Shown: positions 8,784-19,700 of the stretch, one piece after another | How positions within the stretch are numbered: position 1 is the stretch's first letter | Layout: each line of letters opens with the position of its first letter | Assembly: GCF_002256285.1 (NCBI RefSeq) | Contig: NZ_NKJE01000013.1 | Location: 1-64,000, forward strand | Length of the DNA: 64,000 nucleotides | Origin: Flavobacterium sp. BFFFF1 | Lineage (GTDB): Bacteria; Bacteroidota; Bacteroidia; Flavobacteriales; Flavobacteriaceae | Reading direction: 5' to 3' | The notes under the pieces: generated by a model | What the model was told of the DNA's origin: nothing | The model's database searches: none | What the model saw: the letters and a program-made list of their open reading frames with translations, nothing else | Made by a program: the position numbers and the translations under genes

Positions 8784-8827
8784 GGGCAGGCAATGAATCC
8801 CATTAGATTCAATCAAGTTACCTGCCC
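8784..8827. repeat. Inverted repeat at the end of the first giant gene
   Basis: GGGCAGG (8784-8790) pairs with CCTGCCC (8821-8827), with an inner TGAATC/GATTCA stem. The hairpin overlaps the stop codon of the giant gene (8818-8820). It has no T-run, so it may be a stabilising 3' structure or a weak terminator before the kinase gene. Confidence 0.5.
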
Positions 8828-11800
8828 AGTATTTTTTTATACCGTATGGTGCCATCGTTTAATGTTATCCTGACCAGCAGCAGCTGAGATGGAGCATGCA
8901 GCGCAGGTGTCGAGTATATTGATTCCGATAGATCATTTTTAGAGAAAATGGTCTTACCTGGAATATCATAAATTTTGACACTGCTGATTGTCTGTATGCC
9001 CGCATCGATAATCAGGTAACCGTCTCGTTGGATTACACTGAAACCATCCATACTATTTTCATCAAGGCCCAATAAGGAAGATGTAAAGCGGATTTCAAAG
9101 CGGTCATTAAATGTGCCGCTTGCCGTGGTGAAATAATAACCATTTTGTTTCAGATTTTGATAGGTATTCGTAGCCTTGTCCACTAAAAAGATGTCCTGAT
9201 CCTGGAATAGCCCATCGAAATTTTCGAGATTTATAGAGAAATTGCCTCCGTTCATGGACACGTATCCCAGCGCAATTACATCGCTCACATCAAACGGAAT
9301 GCTGCGCCCCTGGATGGCCAATATTTCTGAGCCCAAAATAGTGTAAAGCGATACCGCATTTCCGGCTGGTAATGTCCTCCCATCAAATTTACTGTCGAAG
9401 CCGTTTGTAGCCCCTTGGATATACCCAATGAGTGTTTGATTGTAGGAACCTTCGGTGTCCGATATATTCAGCCAAAACCGATGCTTTTCAATGGTGCCCA
9501 AAGCGGTTTGGCTTGTGTTGGTACTGCTTCTGTAAAATTGGCTGTTTTGCCCTGTAACCCGCATTTCATTCCTGAATGTTGCAGCATAGGTACCCGGTGC
9601 CAACGCATCATTCGCTTCAATGAAGAAACTTTGCCCGGCAGCGACTTTTCCGGTGGGAACGCTGCCGCCGGTAAGTGCAGCGGAACCGGCACCGACGCCA
9701 CCAGTTAAATTATATTTTGCGTAGTCATCGGTGGTGTAATTGTTGGTTTCAGGCCCTGGAATCGCATTTGAGATGGCCGTGTTGTGTGTCCAAAGATAAA
9801 TGGTTCCATTCACTACATTCGTATTTGCCGGATCCAAAATGAATTTGTCTATATCCAATGCGGAAGGATACGGATTCCCAATTAAATTGCAACTTAACCC
9901 TGCAACCCGCAAAATTGGAGCTTCAATGATTCCATTATTCGGAACACCACCAAAAGTTGCTGTGTAAATTTGCGGCAGCGTATAATCCAGATTATCGGGC
10001 GCCCTGACGATATATCCCACCCCAGGCGTCATGATCGTCAACGGACTTTCAGGAACCCAATTTACATTTGGGTTGTAGGAATGGTAATAAGTGTTTGTTG
10101 CCAATGCACCTAAAGTCTGGTTGGCAACGGGAGAAGAAAAGTAGGTGTAGTCATCCTGCTTTAGCGGCGACGTATTTCTTTTGAAAATAATATTCCCGGA
10201 ATTAACAACACTATTGTCGACCTGTACAATACTGCCATTGTTTTCGACAACTAATGATGCATTTGGTTCTACGACAATGTTTTTCTGTACCAGCATCGTT
10301 ACCCCATTTGGAATGGTGAGTTGTGATGTTCCCGTAACCTGGCAGGAGCAGGCGGTAATGTTGCCGCCAAGATTTAAGTTATCGGCAACGACAACCGTTG
10401 TTCCGGCGTTGGGTACACCTGACCACACTCCATTGTAGGTAATGGCCGGCGGGACATTGATTAAAAAAGGGGAAGTGGTTTGCGGATCTCCACATGAGCC
10501 GCTGGTCAACACGGCCCGCAGCCAGGTCGTGACGGTTAAGCCGGAAGCTAAGTAAGTGGTATCGTTTGCTCCCACAATATCCTCATAAGTGATGTTATCG
10601 GTTGATGACTGCCACTGTGGGGTGCCCGCAGAGCCCGCCAGTGTGAACAACGTCGAGTTGGTTATGGAACAAACATTGACAGCAGATAGCGTGGTGCCCG
10701 ATATCGAAATATTTCCGGAAGCAGCATATGGAAGGACAATCACTTCAACCGAATTTGAAATAGATGATGAACACAAATTTGTGGTTACAACTGCCCTATA
10801 ATATTGCTTTTCGGTAAGGTTAATGGCCGAATAAGTACTGCTTGTAGCTCCAGATATATTTGTGAAATTAATATTGTCGGGAGAGGATTGCCATTGGATA
10901 TTCCCGACGAAACCGGTTAACTGGATTTCAGTGGTATTTATACCCGTACACACTGTAGCGTCACCGGATGCAATACCTGAAAAACTTGCTGGCCTGACAT
11001 ACATTATAGCAGTAGTCGTAGACACAGCGTTGCAAATACCACTGCTTACTATTACCTTGTAATAAGTCGTAGCGTTTAAATTGGCGGCTGAATATACTGT
11101 AGAAGTGGCGCCTGGGATGTCTGTAAAGGTAACATTGTCAACGGACGACTGCCATTGGACATCACCAATATACCCGCTGATCGTCAGATCGGTACTATTA
11201 ATGCCTGAACAAACCGTCGTCGTTCCGGATATCGTTCCCGCAACCGGAATGGGATTGACAGTAATGGCTACACTCCCGGGGTAGGCGCTGGTGCACAGCC
11301 AGTTGGAGGTAAACGCCCTGTAATATGTTGTCTCTGCCAAATTATAAATGGCTAAAGTAGTTGCGGTGGCCAGCGGAATGTCTGTAAAATTGATGTCATC
11401 CACCGACGACTGCCATTGGATGGCACCACTGCTACCTGATAGTTCGAGTACTGCGCTGTTGGCGCCAAAACACAATGAGGTACCACCAGTGATGGTTCCA
11501 GCTACAGGAGAAGGATTAACAAAAATGGTGACTGCATTGGATGTTGACGTCGAACATAAATTACTCACTATTGCCCGATAATATTGTGTTGTCGTCAGGT
11601 TTTCCGCGGTATAGGTAGCAGAAGTGGCTCCGGGAACGTCAGTAAAGGTTACGTTATCCGAAGATACCTGCCATTGCACAGCGCCAACAGCACCGGTTAA
11701 TGTAATTGTTGAACTATTAACTCCCGAGCAAACGGTGGTATTCCCTGTTGCCGTGCCGGAAGACGATATCGGGTTGACAACAATTGCTACTGAAGTTGTT

Positions 11801-14800
11801 GTTGCCGACGAGCACGGGCCATTGGTCACGACCACCCGGTAATAGGTGGTTACTGGAAGGTTGATGATATTTAAAGAGATTGACGTAGCACCGCTGATGT
11901 TATTGAAATTGATGTTGTCCGGGGACGCCTGCCACTGCAGTACACCTGCAAAACCGGAAACGTTTAGAGAAAAACTATTGGCAGTGCCGCAAGCGCTACC
12001 GGCGCCACTGATAGTGCCTGCGACTGCTACGAGCGGTACCACTATAATATTCACGGATGTTGTGACCGCGGCAGCGCAGCCGGGGCTTGTTAGAAGCGCC
12101 CTGAAATAAGTTGTAGTCGCCAGGTTGGTGGCAGTATAGGTGGTTGCATTCGCACCCGGAATAATACTCCATGAAGCGTTGTTAGGCGAAGACTGCCATT
12201 GTATTGAACCGCTGCTTCCGTTTAACGTCAATTCCGTGCTGTTTAGATTGGCGCAAACCGAATTTCCACCACCGGTGATGAATCCTGCGACTGCATTGGC
12301 GCCGGAAACATTTACGGTAACAGTAACACCGGTTGTATATATCGGTAAAGCAGTGCCGCCTGAAGTTTCTACACAGGTAGGCCCATTTTTCCGCCTGACC
12401 CAATAAGTGGTGGTTGAGGATGGTGAAACAGTCATCGAGGCGCCAGGGTTGGCGATGATGTTAGCCCCAACGACACTTCCGGTTCCCCATTCGTAGGTAC
12501 TCCCTGCGACGTGTGTGCCCCCGGTAGCCGTAAGCGTGGTGCTGTTACCTCCACAGATGGTTGTTGTACCCGTAATGGCAGTTGGAGCGGTGGATAGGTT
12601 CGTACAGGCAGTATAGTTGAAATTTAGGCTATAATCACCATTTCCCTGGGCATATTCAAGTACCAGGTTGGTTGGACCGCTCAGGAAGGCAGAATAGGTA
12701 GTCTGGGTCGCCGTCCATTTATTGATGACCCATGTCACGCCGCCATCAATACTCAATCGGGCCCCATCGTCTGACGAAATTGTGAAAGTATAATAACCGG
12801 GGGTAAAGTTCTTCGTCATTTTGTATCGCACAGAAAAGTACTGTTCAAAATATCCGCACATGGTCGCTGCCGTAAATTGAGCAGGGGTGGTGGAGCCAAC
12901 CCAGCCAAAAAATGAAAAGGTGTCAGAAGGTGTGGTGAGGTAGCCGGCATATAGATACGGGTTGTTAAAGGCGATCGCGGGCGTTGATGGCCATGTGCCC
13001 GTTTTTGAAGCATATACATACCCGATCCACTTGCCATTACCATAGTCGGTAGTATTGCCGGCTGGCGTTTGTGGACTCGCCGTAATTACCGTAACTGTTT
13101 TAAAGGCAGCCGCACTGTAGGTGTTGCAAATGCTGTTGTATCTCCTGACCCAATAGGTTGTGGTGACGAGCGGAGAAATAAATATTGAACCACTGTTGTT
13201 ATTACTAATGATATTCTGGCCCACCACCGTTCCGGTACCCCATTGGCAAGTAGAACTGTAAGAGTAAGGAACAGACAAAGTGGTATTGGTACCCAAACAC
13301 ATGGTACTGCTACCTGTGATTGAAGTGGGCGCAGGTGCTCCTGAGCCCGTCTCGCAATAGTTGAAGGTATGCCTCGGATTATAGGTTGACAGGTTAAAAT
13401 ATTCTACGACGAGGTTAACATTGCCACTAAGGGGCACACTGGTTGAAGTGGTAATATTGTAGGCACCGGTTGACACCCACTTATTAATAAGCCATGTCGT
13501 ACCGCCATCTACACTCATGCGGTAACCGCCATTGGATCCCACCCTAAAGACATAAGTGCCTGATGGAAAATTACGGGTCAAACGGTAACGGTAAGCACCA
13601 TTGGTATTGTTCCAATTGGTTCCACAAACATTGGTACCCATATTGCCGCTGAAAGTGTAGTCGTAGGTTTCAACACCGATACTGGTGTTAAATCCCCGAT
13701 AAGTAGTAGTAAACGCATCCGATGGTGGATTCGCCCCATCATGCTGGGCGTAATAATAAATCCTCCAGTTCGTGCCGGTACCATATACGGTCGGATTTCC
13801 GGGTGGCGTACAGATTAGTACCGAATATACCGTACTGTAGGCCGTACAGGAACCCATTGTCGAGGCAACACGGTAATAGGTACTCACGAGCACATTATTG
13901 ACGTTATAAGTAGCCGCCGTTGCATTGGGTATATCGGTGAAATTAACGTTGTCTGTAGAAGACTGCCATTGTCTAGACGTTCCTGAATTTCCTGTTAAGG
14001 TCAGCGTAAGGTTATTAAAACCTGAAACAACCCCGGAACTGGTTCCAGTCACTCCAGTAATGCCAACTGTACCTCCGGAAGCAGTATTATTCACAATAGA
14101 AACTAAAAATGAAGCGGAATTAACGGATCCACAAGTGCCTCCTGTCACACGTGCCCTAAAATAGGTTGAAGCGGTATAATTGTTTGCCACAAAAGTAGGT
14201 GAGGTGGCACCTGAGATATTTGAAAAGGTTATATTGTCGAGTGAAGACTGCCATTGAATCGTGCCATTATGTCCACTTAACGTAAGCGTCGCGCTGGTGC
14301 CCAAACATATCGTGGCCGGTCCGGAAATCGTTCCTGCTATCGGTGCAGAAAAGGTTAATGTGGAAACCGTACTATAGGCGGGCGGGCAAAAGATATTGGT
14401 AATCTTAGCGCGGTAATACGTGGTCGAGGCTATATTTAAGGCCGTATAGGTCGTACCGGTAGCACCCGTGATATCGTTGAATGTAACATTATCCAATGAT
14501 GATTGCCATTGTATACTGCCGTTGTACCCGGTTAGTGTCAACGTCGTATTGTTTATAACACTACAAATTGTTGTTCCACCGGAAGTCGTCCCGCCGATAG
14601 GTGAAGGCCCTACCACCATATTGACACTCGGTGAAAATACGGGAGTGCACGCACCGCCACCCACCATCATGCGATAAAACGTAGTTGAGGTGAGGTTTGT
14701 GATGGTAAATGTCGCGGAGGTTGCACCGCTGATATCTACAAAATTGATGTTGTTAGTTGACGACTGCCATTGTATCGCTCCTACAGTTCCTGTAGCGGTT

Positions 14801-16479
14801 AATGTCGTACTGTTCGCGCCGGAACAAATTACTGAAGCACCTGAAATGGTTCCTGCCAACGGCACCGGACTGGCATTGATAAGCAGTACGTTCGAATACC
14901 CAGGCAGGCAGCCAGGATTTGACACCGCGGCCCTGTAATATTTGCTGCCGGCAAGATTGGTAACTGTATAACTCGAAGTAGTTGCGCTTGGAACGGGCGA
15001 AAATAAGATGTTGTCAGTGGACTCCTCCCACTGGATGGTACCCTGAAATCCATTTAAAGTTAAGGTGGCAGCCCCCACGTCAGCGCAAAGTGTATCGCTG
15101 GTGGCTGATGCGGTACCTGCAACCGGCGTTGGCTTAACGATGATGCTTACTGGGTTCGTGTATACTTCCTGGCAGCCGCCACTGGTCACTTTAGCCCTGT
15201 AAAAAGTGGTAGTGTTCAGGTCGATAACTGTCAACGAGGCAGAAGTTGCGCCATTTATATCTGTGAAATTAATGTTTTCTGGCGTCGATTGCCATTGTAT
15301 CGTGCCTACGTTTCCCGTCAAATTCAATATGGTAGTGTTGCCCGACGCGCACACGATCTGTCCCCCCGAAACAACTCCTGCGAAGGAAGCTGCACTGGCT
15401 GTAATGGGAATAATATCGGAGTACACTTCCGGGCAGCTTCCATTTTTTACCCGAACCCTGAGGAACGAACTGATTACTACGTTTTCCATCGTGTAGTTTG
15501 GGCCATTCTCACCATCAATATCGGTGAATGTTATACCGTCAGCAGCGTTCTGCCATTGGATGTTTCCGGAGTAGCCATTTGCGGTTAGTGTCGTGTTGCT
15601 TCCGTAACAAACCATCGTGTTTCCGGTAACTGATGTTGGGGCTACAGAGCCATTTGTTACTGTTATTGTTTTTGTAATCCCGGAAGTGGTCAGCGAACAG
15701 GGAGCAGGGTCGTTGCGACGCACCCAGTATGTTGTGGTTGTGGCAGGCGTAACGGTCAATGTTGCAGTGGTTTCACCGACCAGAATATTGGAACCGATAT
15801 TGTTTCCAGTACCCCATTGGTATAATGCTCCAGGGGCTTCGTATCCTCCATTGGCGGTAAGCGTCAGCGGTGTTCCGTTACAAACCTCGTTGACTGAGGA
15901 GATCTGAGACGGTGCCGTCGAAAAGGTGTTGCAGGATACATAGGAAAAATTGACCCGGGTATTGTTATTCTGGTTGTAATATTCCAGGACTAAATCAACG
16001 TTTCCGTTTAGATAATAGGAGCCCGAGGAAGATTGGTAGGAATGATTTGACCAGTTTGATAAAGCAAAGGTCAATCCGCCATCGAGGCTCAGCCTATACC
16101 CGTCATTACCACCTACGGTAAAAGTGTAGTATCCTGCAGTAAACGTCTTTTGCATTTTGTAACGCAAAGCAAAATTGTTATTGTAGCTCCCGCACAAATC
16201 AGTTCCACTAAGTAGGTCAGCACCAAGATTATTATCGAACTGTTCGTTTTCTGTGATAAACCCCCGGTATGTGGTCGTAAATGCATTGGCTGGAGGATTA
16301 TTTCCGTCTGTATCCGCATAAACATACCCTATCCACGAGCCATTTCCGCCTACAACCTGATCGCCCGGCGGAGTAGGGCATTGGGCCATACTTCTGTTGG
16401 TAAGAAAGAGCATTACCAATAGGATAAAATTGAAAAATGCCAACCTGCTCTTTGCTGTTTTGATGTGTATACTTTTCAA
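8818..16479 (-). CDS. Giant T9SS-secreted adhesin-like protein, paralogue 1
   Basis: About 2553 aa. A signal peptide (about 1-33, ending SMAQ) is followed by PA14-like module I (about 35-185, with NDGYRLSLDGG) and a QWGTG Ig-like module. Seven QWQSS Ig-like modules of about 80-85 aa follow. PA14-like modules II (from about 889) and III (from about 1138) come next, each with its own QWGTG-type module. Seven more QWQSS modules end near 2005. The last 545 aa are the usual flavobacterial exoprotein end (LIGNPYPSALD near 2190). It closes with a sorting domain without a PNP motif (KIYDIPGK ... YKKILGR), resembling the T9SS type C signal. PA14 folds often bind glycans, so adhesion or polymer binding is inferred. 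The start codon appears to be TTG; no upstream ATG is in frame. Confidence 0.9.
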   Translation of the reverse strand: MKSIHIKTAKSRLAFFNFILLVMLFLTNRSMAQCPTPPGDQVVGGNGSWIGYVYADTDGNNPPANAFTTTYRGFITENEQFDNNLGADLLSGTDLCGSYNNNFALRYKMQKTFTAGYYTFTVGGNDGYRLSLDGGLTFALSNWSNHSYQSSSGSYYLNGNVDLVLEYYNQNNNTRVNFSYVSCNTFSTAPSQISSVNEVCNGTPLTLTANGGYEAPGALYQWGTGNNIGSNILVGETTATLTVTPATTTTYWVRRNDPAPCSLTTSGITKTITVTNGSVAPTSVTGNTMVCYGSNTTLTANGYSGNIQWQNAADGITFTDIDGENGPNYTMENVVISSFLRVRVKNGSCPEVYSDIIPITASAASFAGVVSGGQIVCASGNTTILNLTGNVGTIQWQSTPENINFTDINGATSASLTVIDLNTTTFYRAKVTSGGCQEVYTNPVSIIVKPTPVAGTASATSDTLCADVGAATLTLNGFQGTIQWEESTDNILFSPVPSATTSSYTVTNLAGSKYYRAAVSNPGCLPGYSNVLLINASPVPLAGTISGASVICSGANSTTLTATGTVGAIQWQSSTNNINFVDISGATSATFTITNLTSTTFYRMMVGGGACTPVFSPSVNMVVGPSPIGGTTSGGTTICSVINNTTLTLTGYNGSIQWQSSLDNVTFNDITGATGTTYTALNIASTTYYRAKITNIFCPPAYSTVSTLTFSAPIAGTISGPATICLGTSATLTLSGHNGTIQWQSSLDNITFSNISGATSPTFVANNYTASTYFRARVTGGTCGSVNSASFLVSIVNNTASGGTVGITGVTGTSSGVVSGFNNLTLTLTGNSGTSRQWQSSTDNVNFTDIPNATAATYNVNNVLVSTYYRVASTMGSCTAYSTVYSVLICTPPGNPTVYGTGTNWRIYYYAQHDGANPPSDAFTTTYRGFNTSIGVETYDYTFSGNMGTNVCGTNWNNTNGAYRYRLTRNFPSGTYVFRVGSNGGYRMSVDGGTTWLINKWVSTGAYNITTSTSVPLSGNVNLVVEYFNLSTYNPRHTFNYCETGSGAPAPTSITGSSTMCLGTNTTLSVPYSYSSTCQWGTGTVVGQNIISNNNSGSIFISPLVTTTYWVRRYNSICNTYSAAAFKTVTVITASPQTPAGNTTDYGNGKWIGYVYASKTGTWPSTPAIAFNNPYLYAGYLTTPSDTFSFFGWVGSTTPAQFTAATMCGYFEQYFSVRYKMTKNFTPGYYTFTISSDDGARLSIDGGVTWVINKWTATQTTYSAFLSGPTNLVLEYAQGNGDYSLNFNYTACTNLSTAPTAITGTTTICGGNSTTLTATGGTHVAGSTYEWGTGSVVGANIIANPGASMTVSPSSTTTYWVRRKNGPTCVETSGGTALPIYTTGVTVTVNVSGANAVAGFITGGGNSVCANLNSTELTLNGSSGSIQWQSSPNNASWSIIPGANATTYTATNLATTTYFRALLTSPGCAAAVTTSVNIIVVPLVAVAGTISGAGSACGTANSFSLNVSGFAGVLQWQASPDNINFNNISGATSISLNIINLPVTTYYRVVVTNGPCSSATTTSVAIVVNPISSSGTATGNTTVCSGVNSSTITLTGAVGAVQWQVSSDNVTFTDVPGATSATYTAENLTTTQYYRAIVSNLCSTSTSNAVTIFVNPSPVAGTITGGTSLCFGANSAVLELSGSSGAIQWQSSVDDINFTDIPLATATTLAIYNLAETTYYRAFTSNWLCTSAYPGSVAITVNPIPVAGTISGTTTVCSGINSTDLTISGYIGDVQWQSSVDNVTFTDIPGATSTVYSAANLNATTYYKVIVSSGICNAVSTTTAIMYVRPASFSGIASGDATVCTGINTTEIQLTGFVGNIQWQSSPDNINFTNISGATSSTYSAINLTEKQYYRAVVTTNLCSSSISNSVEVIVLPYAASGNISISGTTLSAVNVCSITNSTLFTLAGSAGTPQWQSSTDNITYEDIVGANDTTYLASGLTVTTWLRAVLTSGSCGDPQTTSPFLINVPPAITYNGVWSGVPNAGTTVVVADNLNLGGNITACSCQVTGTSQLTIPNGVTMLVQKNIVVEPNASLVVENNGSIVQVDNSVVNSGNIIFKRNTSPLKQDDYTYFSSPVANQTLGALATNTYYHSYNPNVNWVPESPLTIMTPGVGYIVRAPDNLDYTLPQIYTATFGGVPNNGIIEAPILRVAGLSCNLIGNPYPSALDIDKFILDPANTNVVNGTIYLWTHNTAISNAIPGPETNNYTTDDYAKYNLTGGVGAGSAALTGGSVPTGKVAAGQSFFIEANDALAPGTYAATFRNEMRVTGQNSQFYRSSTNTSQTALGTIEKHRFWLNISDTEGSYNQTLIGYIQGATNGFDSKFDGRTLPAGNAVSLYTILGSEILAIQGRSIPFDVSDVIALGYVSMNGGNFSINLENFDGLFQDQDIFLVDKATNTYQNLKQNGYYFTTASGTFNDRFEIRFTSSLLGLDENSMDGFSVIQRDGYLIIDAGIQTISSVKIYDIPGKTIFSKNDLSESIYSTPALHAPSQLLLVRITLNDGTIRYKKILGR

Positions 16480-16767
16480 AATTTTAGTTTTTAGGGTTTA
16501 GTAATTTTCCATAATGCGCTGTAGATAAGACAGCGCAACAGGATTTGCCACGGGAAGAAACGGATTGTCACGTGTAATTGTAACGATTCAATTACACAAA
16601 GCTAATTACAGCTACAGGCATCAATATGCTTAATAAAGTCACGAAATGTTTTAATTGGACATTAATTGAAAATACGATGCTGCAGGCTTAAGCAGTATTG
16701 CCTGATGAAAAGCAACAAAAGGCAGTGTCAGCTGCCTTTTGTTTTTTTATCTATAGTTTTGTAAACC
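16480..16767. other. Intergenic region between the giant paralogues
   Basis: It holds an inverted repeat, CAAAAGGCAG (16716-16725) with CTGCCTTTTG (16732-16741) and a 6-nt loop. This is probably the 3' hairpin of the upstream giant gene on the minus strand, though its U-tract there is broken (TTTTGTTGC); the T-run is better on the plus strand. An ATAAGACA block (16525-16532) lies upstream of paralogue 1. No gene is seen. Confidence 0.5.
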
Positions 16768-19700
16768 TTATCTTTTCAGTATTTTTTTGTGTTGCATTGT
16801 GCCATCGGTAAGAACAACCCGTACGATTAAAAGCTGGGGTGCAACATTTAAATCTGCAGAAGTATAAACAGATCGTGATATATGGTCCTCAGCAAGTATT
16901 GTTTTGCCCAGAATATCATATACCTGCACGCTATTAATAGTTTCTTGCCCTGCATCAATTAAGAGGTGCGCACCTTGCTGAAGAATGCCAATTGTCATAA
17001 TTTCATAGCCGTCGGTGCCAAGCAGCGGATCTATAAAATGAATCTCGAAACGATCATTAAAAGTTCCGTTGTCAGTGGAAAAAGTGTAAGGAGAAACCTT
17101 CAGATTATGAGAGATATTTGCAGTTTTATCCAATAGATATACCTCCTGATTCTGGAATAATCCATCAAAGATCTCCAGGCCGATGGAAAAATCGCCTCCG
17201 TTTTGTGAAGTATATCCCAGCGGAATAACATCAGTATCATCAAAAGGCAGCACCCGTCCTTGTATGGAAAGGTTTTCGGTCCCGGCCACAGTGTAGATGG
17301 AAACGGTATTCCCGGTTGGCAGTACCCTGCCATCAAACTTACTGTCAAACCCATTGGTTGCGGTTTCAACATAACCAAGAAGTGCCTGATCATAGGCGCC
17401 ATTACTCCCTACAATGTTCAACCAAATCCTGTGCTTTTCAAGCGTATTGAAAACTGGATTTACAATTGGTGTGCTTCTGTAAAATTGGCTGTTCTGTCCA
17501 GTAACGCGCATATTGTTTGTGAATGCTGCAGTGTATGTTCCATCGGCTAACCCATCATTTGCTTCTATAAAGAATCCCTGTCCTGCTGCAATTTTGCCAT
17601 TTGGCAGCGTTCCTCCTGTAATGGCTGGGTCTGCAGAGTTTACGCCTCCCGTGAGGTTGTATTTAGCGTAACCATCGCTGGCATTTGTATACAATTCAGG
17701 ATTCGCGAGCGTGTTCGATTTGGCCTTATTGTGGGACCAAAGATATATGGTTCCATTCACGACGTCACTGTTACCCGCATCTGAAATAAACTGGTCAATA
17801 TCAATAGCAGAAGGATATGGGTTACCAATGAGATTGAAAGTACTTCCTGACCCTTTCGTAATTGGGAAGGAAATAATACCATTATTAGGGATACCGTGAA
17901 ATACAGCATTGTATGTCTGCGGTGTCGAGTAGTCCAAATTGCTTGGCGCCTGAACTATATATCCCGCTGCCGGTGCCATTGTTGTCGATTCACTTTCAGA
18001 GACCCAATTGTTTACAGACGGATCGTAGGAAGAATAGGCGGAAGGTGAAGCCAAAAGGCCCAGTGTCTGCCCTGCAACCGGAGTTGCAAAGTAAATGAAA
18101 TCGGACTGAAGTAAAGGTGAGGTGTCTCGTTTAAACGTGATACTACCAGAATTGACAGCGCTGTTATCAACCTGTACTATACTGCCATTGTTCTCTACAA
18201 CCAGCGAAGCCGACGGATCAACAACAATATTTTTTTGTACCAACATCGTAACACCACCAGGGACAGTTAAATGAGACGCGCCGGTAAGCTGGCAGGAACA
18301 AACGTTTATATTCCCCGAAAGCGTCAGGTCACCTGAAACGACAATTGTGGTGTAAGCATTTGGTACTCCCGACCAGGCGCCATCATAGGTAACGGCTGCA
18401 GGAACATTAATCAAAACCGGTGTGGTGGTTTGTGTGTCACCGCAGGAACCACTGGTCAAAACTGCCCTGAACCAGGTCGTTACGGTCAAGCCAGAGGCCG
18501 TATAGGTATTCACGTTGGCGCCGACAATATCAGTAAAATTTAAATTATCTGTAGAAGATTGCCACTGGGGTATCCCGGCCGATCCCAATAATGTCAGTGG
18601 CGTGGCATTCGTTACAGCGCACACAGTAGTCGTTGGTAAACTTGTACCGGGAATTGTAATTGTCCCTGCAGTCGCATACGGTAATACCGTAACCTCGATC
18701 ACATTCGAAATAGAGGAGGAGCATAGGTTTGTTGTCACTACGGCCCTGAAGAATTTCGTTTCCGTCAGGTTTATTGCGGTGTAGTTGCTGCTGGTTGCTC
18801 CGAATATATTGGTGAAATTGATATTGTCTATAGAGGACTGCCATTGGATACTGCCAACATATCCTGTCAATGTGATGCCTGTGGTATTTATACCAGAACA
18901 CAAGACATCACCGCCAAAAGCTGTACCTGCAAAACTGGCTGGCCTTACATAAACGGTAACAGTAGTCGTTGAAACGGAATTACAGACTCCGCTGGTCACT
19001 ACGGCTTTGAAATAGGTCGTAGCCGTTAGATTATCAGTGGTAAGTATCGCATCCGTCGCGCCTGCAATATCTACAAAATTAGTGTTATCCGTTGAAGATT
19101 GCCATTGGACGTTGCCAGTATAGTTGTTCAGCGTTAGGACGGCATTGGTACCCGAACATACCGTAGTAGCCCCTGAAATGATTCCGGCTACGGAAATTGG
19201 GTTAACATTTACTGCTACGCTACCGGGATAGGTGCTGGTGCATAAGCCATTTGAAAGCGTCACCCTATAATAAGTGGTTTGTGTTAGGTTGTAGACAGTC
19301 AGTGAGGAAGTGGTAGCCAATGGGATATTGGTGAAATTGATGTTGTTTGTAGAAGACTGCCATTGGATAGCACCATTACTGCCTGTTAAGGAAAGCGTTG
19401 CACTGTTTGTGCCATAACAAACCGTAGCTGCACCGTTAATGGTGCCTGTATCTGGTGATTGGTTAACGAATACCCTAACAGTGTTTGAAACGGCTGATGA
19501 ACAGGTATTGTTAGTGACCAACGCGCGATAGTATTTCGTAGACGTCAGGTCGATCGCATTGTATATAGGCGAAGTTGCCCCTTCAATCGAAGTAAAATTA
19601 ATGTTGTTATCTGATGCTTGCCACTGTATTGATCCCAAGTATCCGTTCAACGTAAGGGCAGAATTATTGGCACCCGAGCAGACTGTCGCACTGCCTGAAA

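Noticed and set aside
10181..15907. Regularly spaced plus-strand reading frames inside giant paralogue 1 (and the same in paralogue 2)
   Set aside because: They are antisense to the repeated Ig modules and recur with the module period; no promoters or independent evidence for coding.
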